Positions 13,801 to 24,705 of a stretch of DNA of 64,000 bases are shown here, in pieces. The stretch lies in assembly GCA_964035545.1 (NCBI GenBank), contig OZ037766.1, positions 11,913,722 to 11,977,721 on the forward strand, in the 5' to 3' direction. This DNA is from Bugula neritina (taxonomy: Eukaryota > Bryozoa > Gymnolaemata > Cheilostomatida > Bugulidae). The notes below the pieces were generated by a model. That model searched no databases. It had not been told where the DNA came from and was given only the letters and a program-made list of their open reading frames with translations. The translations under genes were made by a program, and so were the position numbers. Every line of letters begins with the position of its first letter. Positions within the stretch are counted from its first letter, which is position 1.

Positions 13801-15669
13801 TAAAGGCCATTGATGTTAGGAAAAGCGGCGAGTCATAACTGCTCCGTTGCCTCATAGGAATAAGTAGTTGGCCCGATTTGATGAAAAACCCTTTTCACCA
13901 AGGGTTTCTCACCGAGAATGTGACTATAAACTTTCGTGAGTTTTATAAAGATCAATAGCTAGACTGTGATTGGCTACTTTTTACTTGCAAATGCTTATTC
14001 TCATTTCTAGTCAAAACAAAATGGGAAATAAGTAACATGGAGTAAAATCATTATGGCAGAACCCTTTAGCCTGAGAGTTACAACTAGGCAACTCATCTGT
14101 GCAAGGACTACTCATACACACCCACACACACTCATGAACTTGCACATGTAAATGAAATTCACACATTCGAGTGCATTCAGATTCTGCTCTCGAATGTGTG
14201 AGAGCCTTATAATTCACCAGAATCTGTCATGGAAATTAAGTTTCAATAATTCGAACAAATACTTGAATGAGCAGTAAGCAGTAAATTAAAAGTTGAGTTA
14301 AAAATGTAATCATGCTCTTTGAATATAAAAATAATTTAATTTGAAAAGGTATTATGCACACACTATGTATCGGTGACAAGAATCATTGACAATGATATGA
14401 AAACTAGCCCACATTACCTGTGCTTCCAATTCCAAATGAGCCGAAGAAACTCTGGTCTGCCAACATCGTGCCGAGTCAATTTTTCATTAGCCCACAGTTG
14501 CTTTTCAACCATGACTTGAGTGGCTATACCTGCATGATCTAGCCCAGGTATCCATAGAGTGGAAAGTCCCCTCATTCTATTCCTATCCATTACAAAGAAG
14601 CAAGGCACCTCATGACTATTGCCAACTATTACTAATGATCACAAAGATATAATAGCAGATATTACTGCTGACTTTAGTCAATAGTTATTGTTGTAGAAGA
14701 GCTCTACATTGCATTTACCTCACTAAAACAAAACTACTATAGTATTGTTTCACCTATGCATTGAGTACATAACTCCAAATAAGTAAATAAGCCAGTGAGT
14801 GAAGCTTCAATACGATGATCACACTAGCTGACGTCACAGAAGTATGATTAGCTCCATCAACAAATCTTAAGAGAACGATACATTGCATTGGAAATATGTT
14901 CACATACGAGAAAAACTAATCACAGCAAAAGATGAAATCATAACTAATGTTTACTTAGGATAAAATGCTGATTAGCTGGGTATATATGTGATAGGCTACA
15001 CCAAATCTTGTTCAGTATTAAAAACTACTAACCATCTAACTACAGCATCTTGAATAGAGTTGGTGAAAGCATGACCAATATGAAGCTTTCCGGTGACATT
15101 AGGTGGAGGCATTAACATGACAAACTTTTCTTTCCCAGTAGTCGGCTGGAAGAACCCAGACTTTTCCCACCAATCATACCATGCAGCCTCCGTGAACTGC
15201 GAACTGTAAGTCTTTGGCAGAGGTACTGACACATCTAGTAGTAACAATACATAGCATACGCTGTGCATTGTGTAGCAAATCGAGCAACAGAAAGAGCCCA
15301 CAAAGAGCTCTAAACTGCTTTCTCATTCAATGTTTCAAAATACATTTATTTTTAAAATTTAGTATTTCAAAATTTGAAGCATACCTTTTTTATCTCCGGG
15401 AATAGTCACTACGTCATAACTAGCACTGGGTATTTTATGTATTCTAGTAGCTTTCTAAAATAAAATGATCTTAATGAATACAGAAATGTGTCTACAAATA
15501 GCTGAGTAATACCACATTTAATTACTTTTAATATAGACTGCTTATTGGTTAAAAAATTAATACTTACTTTACACAGAAGTTGGTTTGTATGCAATGCTCT
15601 ACCTCCAGTTGATATGTAAATACCCTTTTGTGAACACAGGCTGTGCAGCCATCGAAAGCATATATACAT
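700..15669 (-). CDS. VARS2: Mitochondrial-type valyl-tRNA synthetase, 16 exons, C-terminus beyond the window
   Basis: Class I aminoacyl-tRNA synthetase that charges tRNA-Val. Exons in reading order: 15669-15568, 15454-15385, 15234-15033, 14582-14418, 13687-13486, 12309-12201, 11440-11255, 7674-7550, 7241-7056, 6796-6635, 6460-6296, 3270-3145, 2836-2735, 2613-2466, 1449-1322, 852-700. All junctions keep phase, giving 777 residues. The start was chosen because residues 1-34 are rich in Arg/Lys/Ser/Thr with no Asp or Glu, as in a mitochondrial presequence. The signature HIGH is at 109-112 (after PPPNVTGKL) and KMSKS at 613-617. The editing-domain region holds [15 protein letters not shown], and DVLDTWFSS and [11 protein letters not shown] follow. 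The block from [10 protein letters not shown] to [12 protein letters not shown], and the KIW exon at 1449, match vertebrate VARS2 better than cytosolic VARS1. The anticodon-binding domain begins in the last exon seen. By comparison with human VARS2 (about 1,060 residues), roughly 280 residues lie left of position 1. No frameshift or stop was seen. Confidence 0.95.
1636..1669. repeat. 34-bp near-perfect palindrome in a VARS2 intron
   Basis: Two 16-bp arms (AGCTAAGATGTACTCA and its complement) are separated by two bases. It lies in the intron between the 2466 and 1449 exon boundaries. It could fold as a cruciform or an RNA hairpin. No family was recognised. Confidence 0.8.
1905..2120 (-). mobile_element. 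tRNA-derived SINE, family 1, copy 1
   Basis: On the minus strand this reads as a tRNA-like head with an A-box-like GGTCTAGGGGTTAGAGC and a B-box GGGTTCGAGCCC. A body follows with the motif GATGTTAGGAAGAGCATCC, then a tail segment (AGGGGTTTCTCACAGGGAT, GACTATAAACTTGCGTGAG). Related copies lie at 6066, 13731 and 41620, and a decayed one at about 22.5 kb, so this is a dispersed family. It is the fullest copy and sits in a VARS2 intron, antisense to plus-strand copies elsewhere. The internal pol III promoter elements support a SINE; terminal duplications were not established. Confidence 0.8.
4733..4813. repeat. (AT)n microsatellite
   Basis: About 40 uninterrupted AT dinucleotides in the 3-kb VARS2 intron between exons ending at 6296 and starting at 3270. 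Long open frames reported here are only Tyr-Ile repeats from this tract. Confidence 0.95.
6066..6240 (+). mobile_element. SINE family 1, copy 2, internally deleted
   Basis: The head GTGGTGTAGTGGCTAGAG is joined directly to the body GATGTTAGGAAGAGCATCC, so the stretch holding the B-box in other copies is missing. The tail (ACTAGGGGTTCTCACAGGGA, GACTATAAACTTGTGTGA) is intact. It ends about 55 bp from the 3' side of a VARS2 exon (6296-6460), in the opposite orientation to the gene. Confidence 0.75.
8310..8906 (+). mobile_element. 5'-truncated non-LTR retrotransposon (LINE) 3' end
   Basis: The plus strand encodes the typical C-terminal tail of a LINE reverse-transcriptase [13 protein letters not shown] begins near 8363, then LPIHT-like [10 protein letters not shown], then HNYPTRFS, then [20 protein letters not shown], ending KLALRDHL and a stop at about 8711. 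An in-frame TAG lies just upstream at about 8346, so the fragment is dead. A 3' UTR of about 170 bp ends in an (AAAC)n tail at 8883-8906. Such LWNxLP tails and short-repeat 3' ends occur in CR1/L2/Jockey-type LINEs; the exact clade cannot be decided here. It lies in the 3.6-kb VARS2 intron (7675-11254), opposite to the gene. Confidence 0.88.
12578..13070. mobile_element. hAT-like MITE rich in TAATTACAATTAC
   Basis: The element begins CAGCGTTGGGGTAATTG and ends, read from the other strand, CAGGGTTGAGGTCAATTAC, giving inverted termini of the CAG...CTG kind seen in hAT elements. The interior alternates TAATTACAATTAC words in both orientations. The flanking 8-mers ATATATAA and CTATATAG agree at 6 of 8 positions, compatible with an eroded 8-bp target duplication. 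There is no coding capacity. It lies in the VARS2 intron between 12309 and 13486. Confidence 0.7.
13731..13945 (+). mobile_element. SINE family 1, copy 3
   Basis: Head GGCAGCCCTGGTCTAGGG, B-box-like GGGTTCGATTCTC, body GATGTTAGGAAAAGCGGCG and tail GGGTTTCTCACCGAGAATG. It starts about 45 bp upstream (in gene sense) of a VARS2 exon (13486-13687), in the opposite orientation to the gene. Confidence 0.78.
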
Positions 15670-17746
15670 TGTACAACATCCAAAGCCTGAAAAATAATAT
15701 GAACTAAAAATAGAGTAACACAAAGATGTTTGGCAAATTACTTTCTTAGAGTAAATAAAATACAGGTATAAAAGGTTGCTCTATTTAGGTATGCATCACC
15801 ACATGTGAGAGTAGTTCATTTTACGCGGCTTACTTCCTATCTAGCATAGCCTGAATATCACTTAGTAAAACCAGGTTTAGGCTGTTAAAAATACAATTGC
15901 TAGCAAGATCCTGTTGAAAATAATTTTGCTGACAATATTATACTTGCATTTAAATCTCAACTCACTCGTCACAAATGCAGATAAAAAACCTGTTTGACGC
16001 TAAAAAGCACTGTTTAATTTTACCTGATGAAATGACAATAAGTTTTTTTTACAAATAAGCCATAACTCACAAGTAATAAAAGATAAAAAATGTGGGTGCC
16101 AACAACCCCTTGAACAAAGAAGGAGAAACAGACGTATTAATCTCCTTATGAAAATTCTAGCAAAAGAAGAACAACATTAGGCTCACAGCTCTGCCTATAA
16201 TGAACTACTGAACAAACCAACAAACAGCACCATACGAACTCGCTCCCAAGCAAGGGGTCAGCCCCGATCAGTGGGTGCTAACAGTACCAAATACCTGAAC
16301 AGTTTTCTTCCAAGGACTATCCGGGACACGAAAATTGGTCACAACCAAAGCAATAATTCAGAGACCTCTACATAGACAGAATTAAGTTCCTGTTCAGTAA
16401 ATACAGCCCAAACAGTACTAACTGTGTGACTATTGACCAATGACACCCCTTCCTCCCACTAGGGCAGTCCAGTATCTGAGAGTGAGTGTGATGATCACTT
16501 CAAGTAAGTTCGAGTAAGTTTGTTTTAATGATTGCATCATGATGTGATGATCATGGGTAGTATTAAAACTGATGATATAATTTTAATAATGATAATATAG
16601 TAACTAAAAGGAGGGCTTTTAAAAAAAAATTATTCAGCAAATAAGTCCGAAATAGATCGAAGCAACTCGTTCTATTTATTTTATTAATACTATAGTTTAA
16701 CTTGATGATAAGATCATTAAGTTTAAGAAAGAAACCATAAATTATATTTATAATATTAATACTAATAATAACTCAAACTGTATCAGTATTAGCTATTACT
16801 ATTATATTCACTCAATTATTCAGTTTGAGTTTTACAATTACTATTACTACTACTATTAGTATTAGTATTACTATTAGTATTACTAAATCAGTAAATCAAA
16901 ATTAAAATTAAAAATGTAAATCATAAAAAAGTGATTTACCATTACACTTACAGTATTAGTATAAGTAATAACTAATAAGTATAATATAAGTATAACATTA
17001 AGTTTATCATGAACAATAACTATAACTTAACTAAAACTATAAGTATTGGTGTATTAACATTACTATAACTATTAGACTTAGAAGTTAGTGTTAGTGCTAG
17101 TACTACTACTAGTAGTAGTATTGTGCATGGGTGAAGGGTGACCTTGTTAATAGCAAAATTATAATATTAATATTTAATTTCTAGCGGGGCTAGCTGTATC
17201 CTTCGCAATATCTAAAATTATGTTTTGGCTATAACTTGTTAATCTTGTTGGTAGCGATTGCATTTTCTACATTTAGCAGAAAAAAACTTTGGATATATTA
17301 ATATTTTTAATTCTTATTTTAATTTTATGTATATAATTGATCAATATTAGTAATAATATTAATTGTTGATAATTATAACAATTTATTATTCATGTTTACT
17401 CTTAGTTATTAGTATTTATATTAATATTATCACTCGGATGGAGAGTCAAAACTTGGGTATAGAAGTAGAACTAAAAGTTACTAGTACTAGTAGTAGTAGT
17501 TACTACTACTAGTTAGTAACTATTTTTGAAATTTTCTGAAGTTCTCGTGCATCATGACAGCAAATTGCAGTAGCAGAAAATTTCTGCCCGCATTTAATTT
17601 TATTGTAATAAAAGTACCTGTTATACTTTTATTTTAATCTTTAATATTGGAATTTGATTATTACTTATAATTATATTTATAATTAAAATACTGTGATTTT
17701 GTTGTTGTAGAGGTTCAAAGAGCGAAAGAAAGTTTACAGGTTAATA
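15670..17746. other. Divergent intergenic region VARS2 / ATG10
   Basis: About 2.1 kb between the minus-strand VARS2 start and the plus-strand ATG10 start. Untranslated exons and promoters of both must lie here, but I cannot place them. A candidate 3' splice site (TTGTTGTTGTAG, ending 17710) lies 36 bp before the ATG10 start codon and may end an intron in its 5' UTR. From 16790 to 17130 and 17400 to 17520 the sequence is degenerate simple DNA built from ATT/AGT/TAC words. Confidence 0.6.
16790..17130. repeat. Degenerate trinucleotide-like simple-sequence island 1
   Basis: Overlapping ATTAGT, ATTACT, AGTATT and TAGTAG words with no fixed period, ending in the palindromic CTAGTACTACTACTAG followed by TAGTAGTA. 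Similar islands lie at about 49.55, 58.35 and 59.5 kb. Confidence 0.6.
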
Positions 17747-18370
17747 ATGAGTGGCACACTTACTCTTCAGTTATTTTTAGCTCAAGCAGAAAGATTTTGT
17801 AAATTATCTGACCTATTAAACGACGGTTGGAAATTAATCGACTATTCAAATAGCTACAGCCAAAAGTTGAAGCTCTTGCGTAAGCAGGTTATTAAACCTT
17901 TTAATATGTCAGATGCTTCTTATTTTGACATTGATACGGATGTAGACAACTCTATACATGCTAATAATGATGAATATGATGCTGGAAATGAGCTGTTCCT
18001 AACTTTAGTGTATGATGTCATATATAGTGATAGTTACAGTGTGCCAGTGCTGTATTTTACTGCTCACCATGTAGATGGACAGATGGTGCCATACAAACAT
18101 ATCAGTAATATTTTCTCATCCCTACATTGTCATGCAATGATGAATCAATTCTGGAGTTGTGTAACCCAAGCTGACCACCCTGTTTCACATGCACCTGCAT
18201 ACATGCTTCATCCATGTAAAACTTCAGCTATGATGAGCAGTGTAACTTCTAATACTGAAAATATTAAAGATAGTTTTTATTTATTGCAATGGCTTAGCAC
18301 AACTGGATCTATGGTTAATCTTGACATCCCTCTAGATTACTTGAAACTGCTTAGTAACCATTCATTGTAA
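17747..18370 (+). CDS. ATG10: ATG10, E2-like ligase of autophagy, single coding exon
   Basis: Atg10 takes Atg12 from Atg7 as a thioester and transfers it to Atg5, a step needed for LC3/Atg8 lipidation on the phagophore. The 207-residue product shows the family core in order: YDVIYSDSYSVPVLYF (residues 89-104), VDGQMV, an acidic/His segment, ADHPVS, the catalytic LHPCKTSAMM with Cys157 as the thioester cysteine, then QWLSTTGSMVNLDIPLDY near the C-terminus. Human ATG10 is 220 residues with the same blocks; the N-terminal 75 residues are poorly conserved. The start is the first ATG after the candidate acceptor at 17710; upstream in-frame codons lack another ATG. The coding region has no intron, unlike every neighbour. 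A polyadenylation signal AATAAA lies at 18527-18532. No lesion was seen. Confidence 0.93.
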   Translation: MSGTLTLQLFLAQAERFCKLSDLLNDGWKLIDYSNSYSQKLKLLRKQVIKPFNMSDASYFDIDTDVDNSIHANNDEYDAGNELFLTLVYDVIYSDSYSVPVLYFTAHHVDGQMVPYKHISNIFSSLHCHAMMNQFWSCVTQADHPVSHAPAYMLHPCKTSAMMSSVTSNTENIKDSFYLLQWLSTTGSMVNLDIPLDYLKLLSNHSL

Positions 18371-18526
18371 TTTTTTGCCTTTTATATCTTAATTGGAATT
18401 TAAATAGTTTAAGTTTATTTTTATGGCAATATTCTTGCAGAAAAAAGTGTCTCACTCTTGAAGAAATATATTTTTATACAAAAGGATGTATTTTTACGAT
18501 TAACCCATTGTTTTTGTATGTAAAAT

Positions 18527-18532
18527 AATAAA
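18527..18532 (+). terminator. ATG10 polyadenylation signal
   Basis: AATAAA 157 bp after the ATG10 stop codon, in T-rich 3' UTR-like sequence. Confidence 0.6.
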
Positions 18533-19134
18533 AGTAATTTATCTAATCATGAACTCATTCATTTACTGTTAAAATGTTGACCTAACAATCTTATATTGAT
18601 ACTTTTAGCAGTTGAGAATTGTGCCATTCTTCTGATCAAATCCTATTTAGATATATTGGCAATATCAATATGCTTGTGTATATAATTTATTTGCCTATTA
18701 TTTCTTTTTTACTAGTAAACTAAAATTCATTTGTTTAAAGTGATATTGACATGTGTAGATAACTTATCGATGACTGTTTGCGTATGCAGAAGATTTATTC
18801 AGACTTCAGCTAAATCAAATGAGTACTTTACTTGTGTGAACAGAAATTATATAACTTCTATCAACCAAACACTACTTTATCAGCACTGCAATCTTTCTGT
18901 GGCTGAGTTGACTTCTTGTATTGTTGAGCATAGGTGGGCAGTGGTCTAGCAGTAATGTCCTTGCTATTTGACTCTGCTGCACAGTTGGCCAGTTTGAAAT
19001 AGCATTCATTTTCTAAAATACAAATTTTCAGTCAAATCAGGAAAACTAAAGCAGCTGTGCTATATTTTATTATGTGTCTTCAAATTTAACTTGTTAGACT
19101 TGAACATATAGTACACTAATTTCTATATAAGCTT

Positions 19135-19140
19135 TTTATT
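19135..19140 (-). terminator. Polyadenylation signal of the small secreted-protein gene
   Basis: AATAAA on the minus strand, about 98 bp beyond the stop at 19238. Confidence 0.55.
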
Positions 19141-19237
19141 TGCCATGTATGAAAAACGAAATTTTGAAACTCAAAACCACAACATGCTTATTCTCAGCCA
19201 CACAATCCATTACCAGCTCAAATAACAATTATGCAAT

Positions 19238-20063
19238 TCATTTACAATCCAAAATTTGTAATTTGGCTGATGTCCAAAATTTACTCAAGATAATTAAAAT
19301 ATTGCAAGGCATTTTTTTGTAGTTGGGTGACCTACTGAAAACTTTTCCTTGGCTGTCTCCAGTTCTGATTCCGCATATGTTGTTAGTTTTCTCTAATGCA
19401 CACACTGTTTCAGAATATGTAGCCAGTCCGAAAGCAATCTTATGGCCGCATGGGATATCCCAGTCTGCCAATATCACATTAGCTGTGCCAAGCACTGAAA
19501 AGATACAGGGCATTAATATTAAATGTGTATAAAGCTTGTATTTTCCATAATAATCCTATATAACTAAAAACACAACTTCTTTATTTAGTAAACTTTATAT
19601 GTAAATTCTTTATTTTTCTAACATATCTAAGCAAAAATTTTATGACATGTTTTATTTTTGTCATCACAACAATTACTACTTCTGCCAGTGTAGAATTTTT
19701 TGTGCAAGTCACATGATGTAATTCTAATTGCATGCATGTAGTTAGTTGGTCTTGAAAGATGACACTCATACCTAGCTTCCATTCACTTAGAATTCTTAGC
19801 TGGTTTATTCAAGATTGTCCTCGGAAAATTCTAGAAAATTCTTCAGATCTCAATTTTAGTTAGAATAAAATATTAAGATGTTTACATGCTTGCTCTTAAC
19901 TCCCAACAGTTTCAGTGAATAATTAAAGATGCTAACTGAGGAAAGTCTGGTATAGCAATATAATACAATTCAAAATACAATATATTGTAGATTTTCAGAA
20001 AATATTACAAAAGTTTTAAAAAAAAATCTTACCTAAAACAGCTATTATTGTTGAGGAGTTCAT
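19238..20063 (-). CDS. Small secreted cysteine-containing protein, two exons, unrecognised
   Basis: Exon 1 runs 20063-20033 (31 nt, donor G|GTAAGA) and exon 2 runs 19494-19238 (257 nt, acceptor CTTTTCAG). Joined they give 95 codons plus a stop. Residues 1-20 (MNSSTIIAVLVLGTANVILA) form a clean signal peptide that only exists once the two exons are joined, which argues strongly for the model. The mature part begins DWDIPCGHK and contains five cysteines (in DIPC, ETVC, NNIC, MPC and LDC). A shorter isoform is possible: an in-frame stretch within exon 2 is bounded by GTAGGT and ACATCAG, and its removal would leave four cysteines and the same C-terminus. A polyadenylation signal lies at 19140-19135. 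It is convergent with ATG10. I recognise no family and assign no function. Confidence 0.7.
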
Positions 20064-22439
20064 ATTAGCTACTGGATGCTTACTGTAAGATATGAATATA
20101 GGGCTATGGTTGGTTTTCATGTATTATTATGCTACTTCTCTATCAAGCACCATCTGACATTTCCCATTGATAAACTAGCTATCTAAACTAAGACCTCTTG
20201 TAACTTATACTTTGAAGAAAGTCTTCTCTCTATGCCATGAATATAACAAATTTTTAAGCCATAGCCAAGTATTTCAGTATCTTTTGTAATGCACGAAAAG
20301 CTTTCTTTTTCCAATATGTTATGTTTTTTGAGTAAAGTTCTAAAATATTTTTATTGTACAATTATCGTTCTCAAATGTTAAAATACACGTGCTGTCAAGT
20401 TGTTGCTTATTTTGAGGCTGCATGAAGACTATCTACTCATGCAAATACGAAATCTTGCAGCGATTGTAGCAGGAAAAGTTACCTATCCATAGACAAACAA
20501 CGTCAACTTTTAAACTAAATATAGTCAACCAAGGTTATAAGTGAAGATCTACATTTCTAATCCTGTAGCGTTAGACTTGGTTAAAGACAAAGTTTTGTTT
20601 TCTACTTATCAAAACACATTCAAATTGTTATATAATATTGGAAGTTAAACAAGAGTGAGTACGTGCTATTTGAAAAAATTAAACTTGGTGTGTGGATATG
20701 TTTTTACTCTAAACCCTATATTACGGTAGAATTCTAAAGCAAACAAAGTTTTAATTGACTCTTAGTTATGTCATAAATCATTTGGTCTTTTGTTCCCTGT
20801 GGTGCCATTGTAATAGGATACCATTGCATTTTTATTCCCTACAGATTCTAATTGTATAAGATTGGAAATAAGGTATCTCAACTAATATAACTATTTTAAA
20901 ATGATTAAGTTGCGCAACAAGTTACACAGGTATAGATTGGGGCCTACAAAAAAGAAAACCATTAAAGTCCAGCTCATTTTATATTTCATAGCATTTAATT
21001 TAATTTGAAGGAAGCAAAGGCTAGTTCATATTTGAACTAATTTTACTGCTTCAGTGATTTTTGAATGTGACTACTCTAGAACAAGCAGTTAACTACAGCA
21101 TGTCTATTAATAACTGCTCAGTTTACTGTCCTTTAGGCTAAAGGAAAACTAGTTGTTACTGGTTGAATATAACATTAACATAATTACAGCAATTTTATCA
21201 AAAAATAGTACAAATTGAATTAACTCTTATTGTATAATATTTACAAAAAGACGACATATTTACTATTAGAAAGGAGAAATATGACGTAAGTTTCAGGATG
21301 GTGGTTTGAGGTTTCAACAGCTTAGAATCGTTGAGAATTTTTGCCCTTAGGATGTGCTGTTTTCTGCTAGCTCTAGAAACAATAAGTATAAAATGTATCA
21401 GGGATAAAAGTTGAAGCACTCAGAATACACTGTATTTTCATGCTAGTCTGATCATGGCTTGTTTTCAAGTTGCAGATCTATAAATAGCATACCAGTTGGA
21501 ACTAGTGACATAACCACCTTTACCTAGTTATTACTGGCCAACATTTATTAACTATCCTTTCAAAAGTTAACTTGTTTCTCCTTTGTTATAGAATCAACAA
21601 CTTTTTTTAAACATATTCTATAAGTAGACTTACATATCCCTGTATTTACCAGTGTTACATAATAGAAATCTATATGTAGTTGAAACATGTGCACTAAACT
21701 TTTTGAATGGTTGTATGTTGTTTGGGTTTACAAAAATAGCTGTCGCAATGTAACAGCTACCAAATTTATTTGCTACAATCACCTGCTAGATTCCGTCAAC
21801 GAATAAGTTTCTTTACACCAGCCTCATCTTATCTACACAGTTTATGCTAATATAAGTAATAACCACTCAGCCCAAGATTCTATTATCTTATTCTCATCCT
21901 GGTTACTGATTAAACTTGTTTTGAAAGGCTTAACAGCTCTACAATTGTTGTTGTGATAACTAATTAAGTACTAACTAACAACACATGACAGCCACATGTA
22001 TACATCAAGTTTATTAAAAAATAAGTAAAATATTGATATTTAATGTTATCTAATTTTATGCATAAGTATAGTATGCTGCAACTTTTTTTAATTAATTTGT
22101 AAAATATTGTTATGAGATTACAGCATGTCTACAACATCTCTTTATAAATATGTGTCTATAAAAATCCACAAGCACTATATAAAATTGGTAGTAAATGAAA
22201 AATTGAGATATAAAGAAGATTTACAGATTTTCTTATTATCCTGCTATTATTTAAAGCTTCTTTATTTTACTTTGCGCACATTATATATGGCAATTCACAC
22301 CAGTAAAAAGTAATTGCTTGCTTACCATGCACATGAAGTCTAGTTCATTTAAATTCGCGATTCTGGGAGAACTCCTTATAGTAAAGGCTTTCAGGTTGCA
22401 CCTCTCTCATACTAGCAATAACATTTTGAGGGCTTTTGC

Positions 22440-22590
22440 TTTGAGTGCAGGAGTAATTTTAACTGACATCATCAATAGCCCTGTCAGATTAAACCCATTG
22501 TATTCTCACCTATCTCCGCTTTGTCCAGGTCAAACCCATGGCCTATGCTTACTAGGTGAGTGCTCTAATTACTAGGTCACGACTGCTACC
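22440..22590 (-). mobile_element. Decayed SINE, family 1-like
   Basis: The minus strand shows a tRNA-like head (GTGACCTAGTAATTAGAGCAC, B-box-like GGGTTTGACCTGGACAAA) and a body remnant (GATGATGTCAGTTAAAATTA, CTCCTGCACTCA) matching the order of copy 1 but much diverged. Confidence 0.5.
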
Positions 22591-22599
22591 TAGTTTAGC

Positions 22600-22830
22600 A
22601 TGCCAATAATATATTATCTTATATGTATTACATGTATAATACATTAAATATATTGTATTACATATATTACATTACATTATTACATTACATATACTATATT
22701 ACATATATTGTCTTACATATATTGCATTACATGTATTATATTACATATATTGTATTTCATATTATCTTATATTAAATTATTATATTAAATATCTTACTTT
22801 ATATATATTACATTATATATGTCATAAAAT
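22600..22830. repeat. Low-complexity TATTACATA repeat
   Basis: Irregular repetition of TTACATATATTACAT words over about 230 bp. Confidence 0.8.
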
Positions 22831-24441
22831 GAGTAATATTGACAAACTGGTAGTATTTATAATCTGCACTAAGCTATAATTCTTTCAGCAATGCTTGATG
22901 GACATTTTCATCACAATGAATGAACCTGTGCAAAATATTTTACCGTCAAAGTAGAACACGTTGTTAATGAAAATAAGATCTCTTAGCTCAAAGGTAAGAA
23001 AATTAGTTTATGTTAATTAATCTAGCATTTAGAACAGCCTTAGACCTTCATCCCACTTCAGCATTTTTGTGAAGCTGGACAAAGGAAATATTGTATATGT
23101 TGTAAGTACATATTTTTAATCTAAACACTGCAAACATAGATCACCAACCCGGTCTTATAAAGAGATAAAAACTACAGTAGTATAGTAGATTAATTCAAGA
23201 ATTAGATGAAAAGCATTTATATATCTCAGTAGTTGAAGTAATTGCAATAATTTTGGGCAAATTTGGTGTGTTTTTTTCAAGTTTTCAAAATGGTTATTTT
23301 ATAAAATTTCAACATGAAAGCTTCTATGTACTGCAAACATCAAGTCATGAAAATTGACTTTCTTCAAAGCGCTAATATAAAAAGGCAAGTTTTTGTTTTT
23401 GTTGATCACTAAAAGTTATAAATATGGTGAATTTTTATTATATTAATATTCAAATGTGGCTTAAACTTTGGCCCAATTATGACTTAAGGTAGATAATTTT
23501 AATTCTGTAAATAAATATAATGCAATGATTACACCCGTTTTCATCATATGTACAAGTAGATAAATGCATACCATGTTTTTTTTTAACTGTTGCATACTAT
23601 TGCCATTTCCTATCAGTAAACACAGCTTATTATAGCAATGAAATGTTATAAATGATGTACATCTCTTTATGAATTTGTAAACTAAATTTTACTTTTTTTC
23701 CTAATAACCAGCATTTTATTGAAAAGATATTATTCTGAATTACAAACTAAATTCTATAGATTTTAAGCTATTGTGAATTTTGAAGGTCTTATAATATGCA
23801 TTGAGAAATAAATAGACTCACGTTGCATTCAAATATATGTTTGATTTATTACTTATCAAGAATCCATTTTAACATTTTGAAAAGGAAGAGGTTTTGCATG
23901 TGTAGCTAAAAGTACTAAAAGCAGAATATGTTACTAAGAACAACAATCTTTGACAGTACCAGCTTGCTAGCCGGTACGTAGACCCCTTTGACCCCCCCTC
24001 CCCCCAGAGAAACAGGATTGAGCTAGAGCTAGCGGTTGGCTTATAAGTATGCGTGTATCTTACAGCCTTAAAATGGTTATAAATAGCACTTCATGTCTAT
24101 CATTAGAAGATAGAATAAGCAGACGTGAGAATATAGGAATTTAGCTTAAAACTTTCCATTGGTTATTTAAGTCTACCTGTGGGTACTCTTTGATGAAAAT
24201 AAGTTTCCCACCTGTAACATGTTGGTACCCTTTGACAAGGGTGAGTCAGAAGGAGGTGTGTAGTTATTTATAGGGTAACACATTTATCTAAGACCAATAG
24301 AAACTTAACACGTATTATAATAGATGTAATATATAATACACACACATATGCTGGTATGTATTATGATACAATCATTACATATTCTACAATCACATGCTTT
24401 GTTATAACATAATTATTACACTTATATATATTGAAACATAG

Positions 24442-24705
24442 TCTATACACTAGAGGCTATACACTAGAGGCTATACACTAGAGGCTATACACTAGAGGCT
24501 ATACACTAGAGGCTAGACACTAGAGGCTAGACACTAGAGGCTAGACACTAGAGGCTAGACACTAGAGGCTAGACACTAGAGGCTAGACACTAGAGGCTAG
24601 ACACTAGAGGCTAGACACTAGAGGCTAGACACTAGAGGCTATACACTAGAGGCTATACACTAGAGGCTAGACACTAGAGGCTAGACACTAGAGGCTAGAC
24701 CCTAG
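24442..24705. repeat. 14-bp minisatellite, about 19 units
   Basis: The unit is CTAGACACTAGAGG with a G/T variant at the fourth base (CTATACACTAGAGG). T-type units form a block at the left end, G-type units fill the middle, two T-type units recur near 24640, then G-type units resume. It lies about 510 bp upstream of the first dioxygenase start. Confidence 0.95.

Noticed and set aside
18930-19080. Possible tRNA-like head GGGCAGTGGTCTAGCAGTAA
   Set aside because: No acceptable B-box follows and the body does not match the SINE families here.
19140-19532. Plus-strand frames over 19.1-19.5 kb
   Set aside because: The minus strand has better splice sites and yields a signal peptide on joining; the plus frames are shadows.
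22318-22575. 85-residue plus-strand frame
   Set aside because: Its second half runs antisense through a decayed SINE and it has no recognisable domain.
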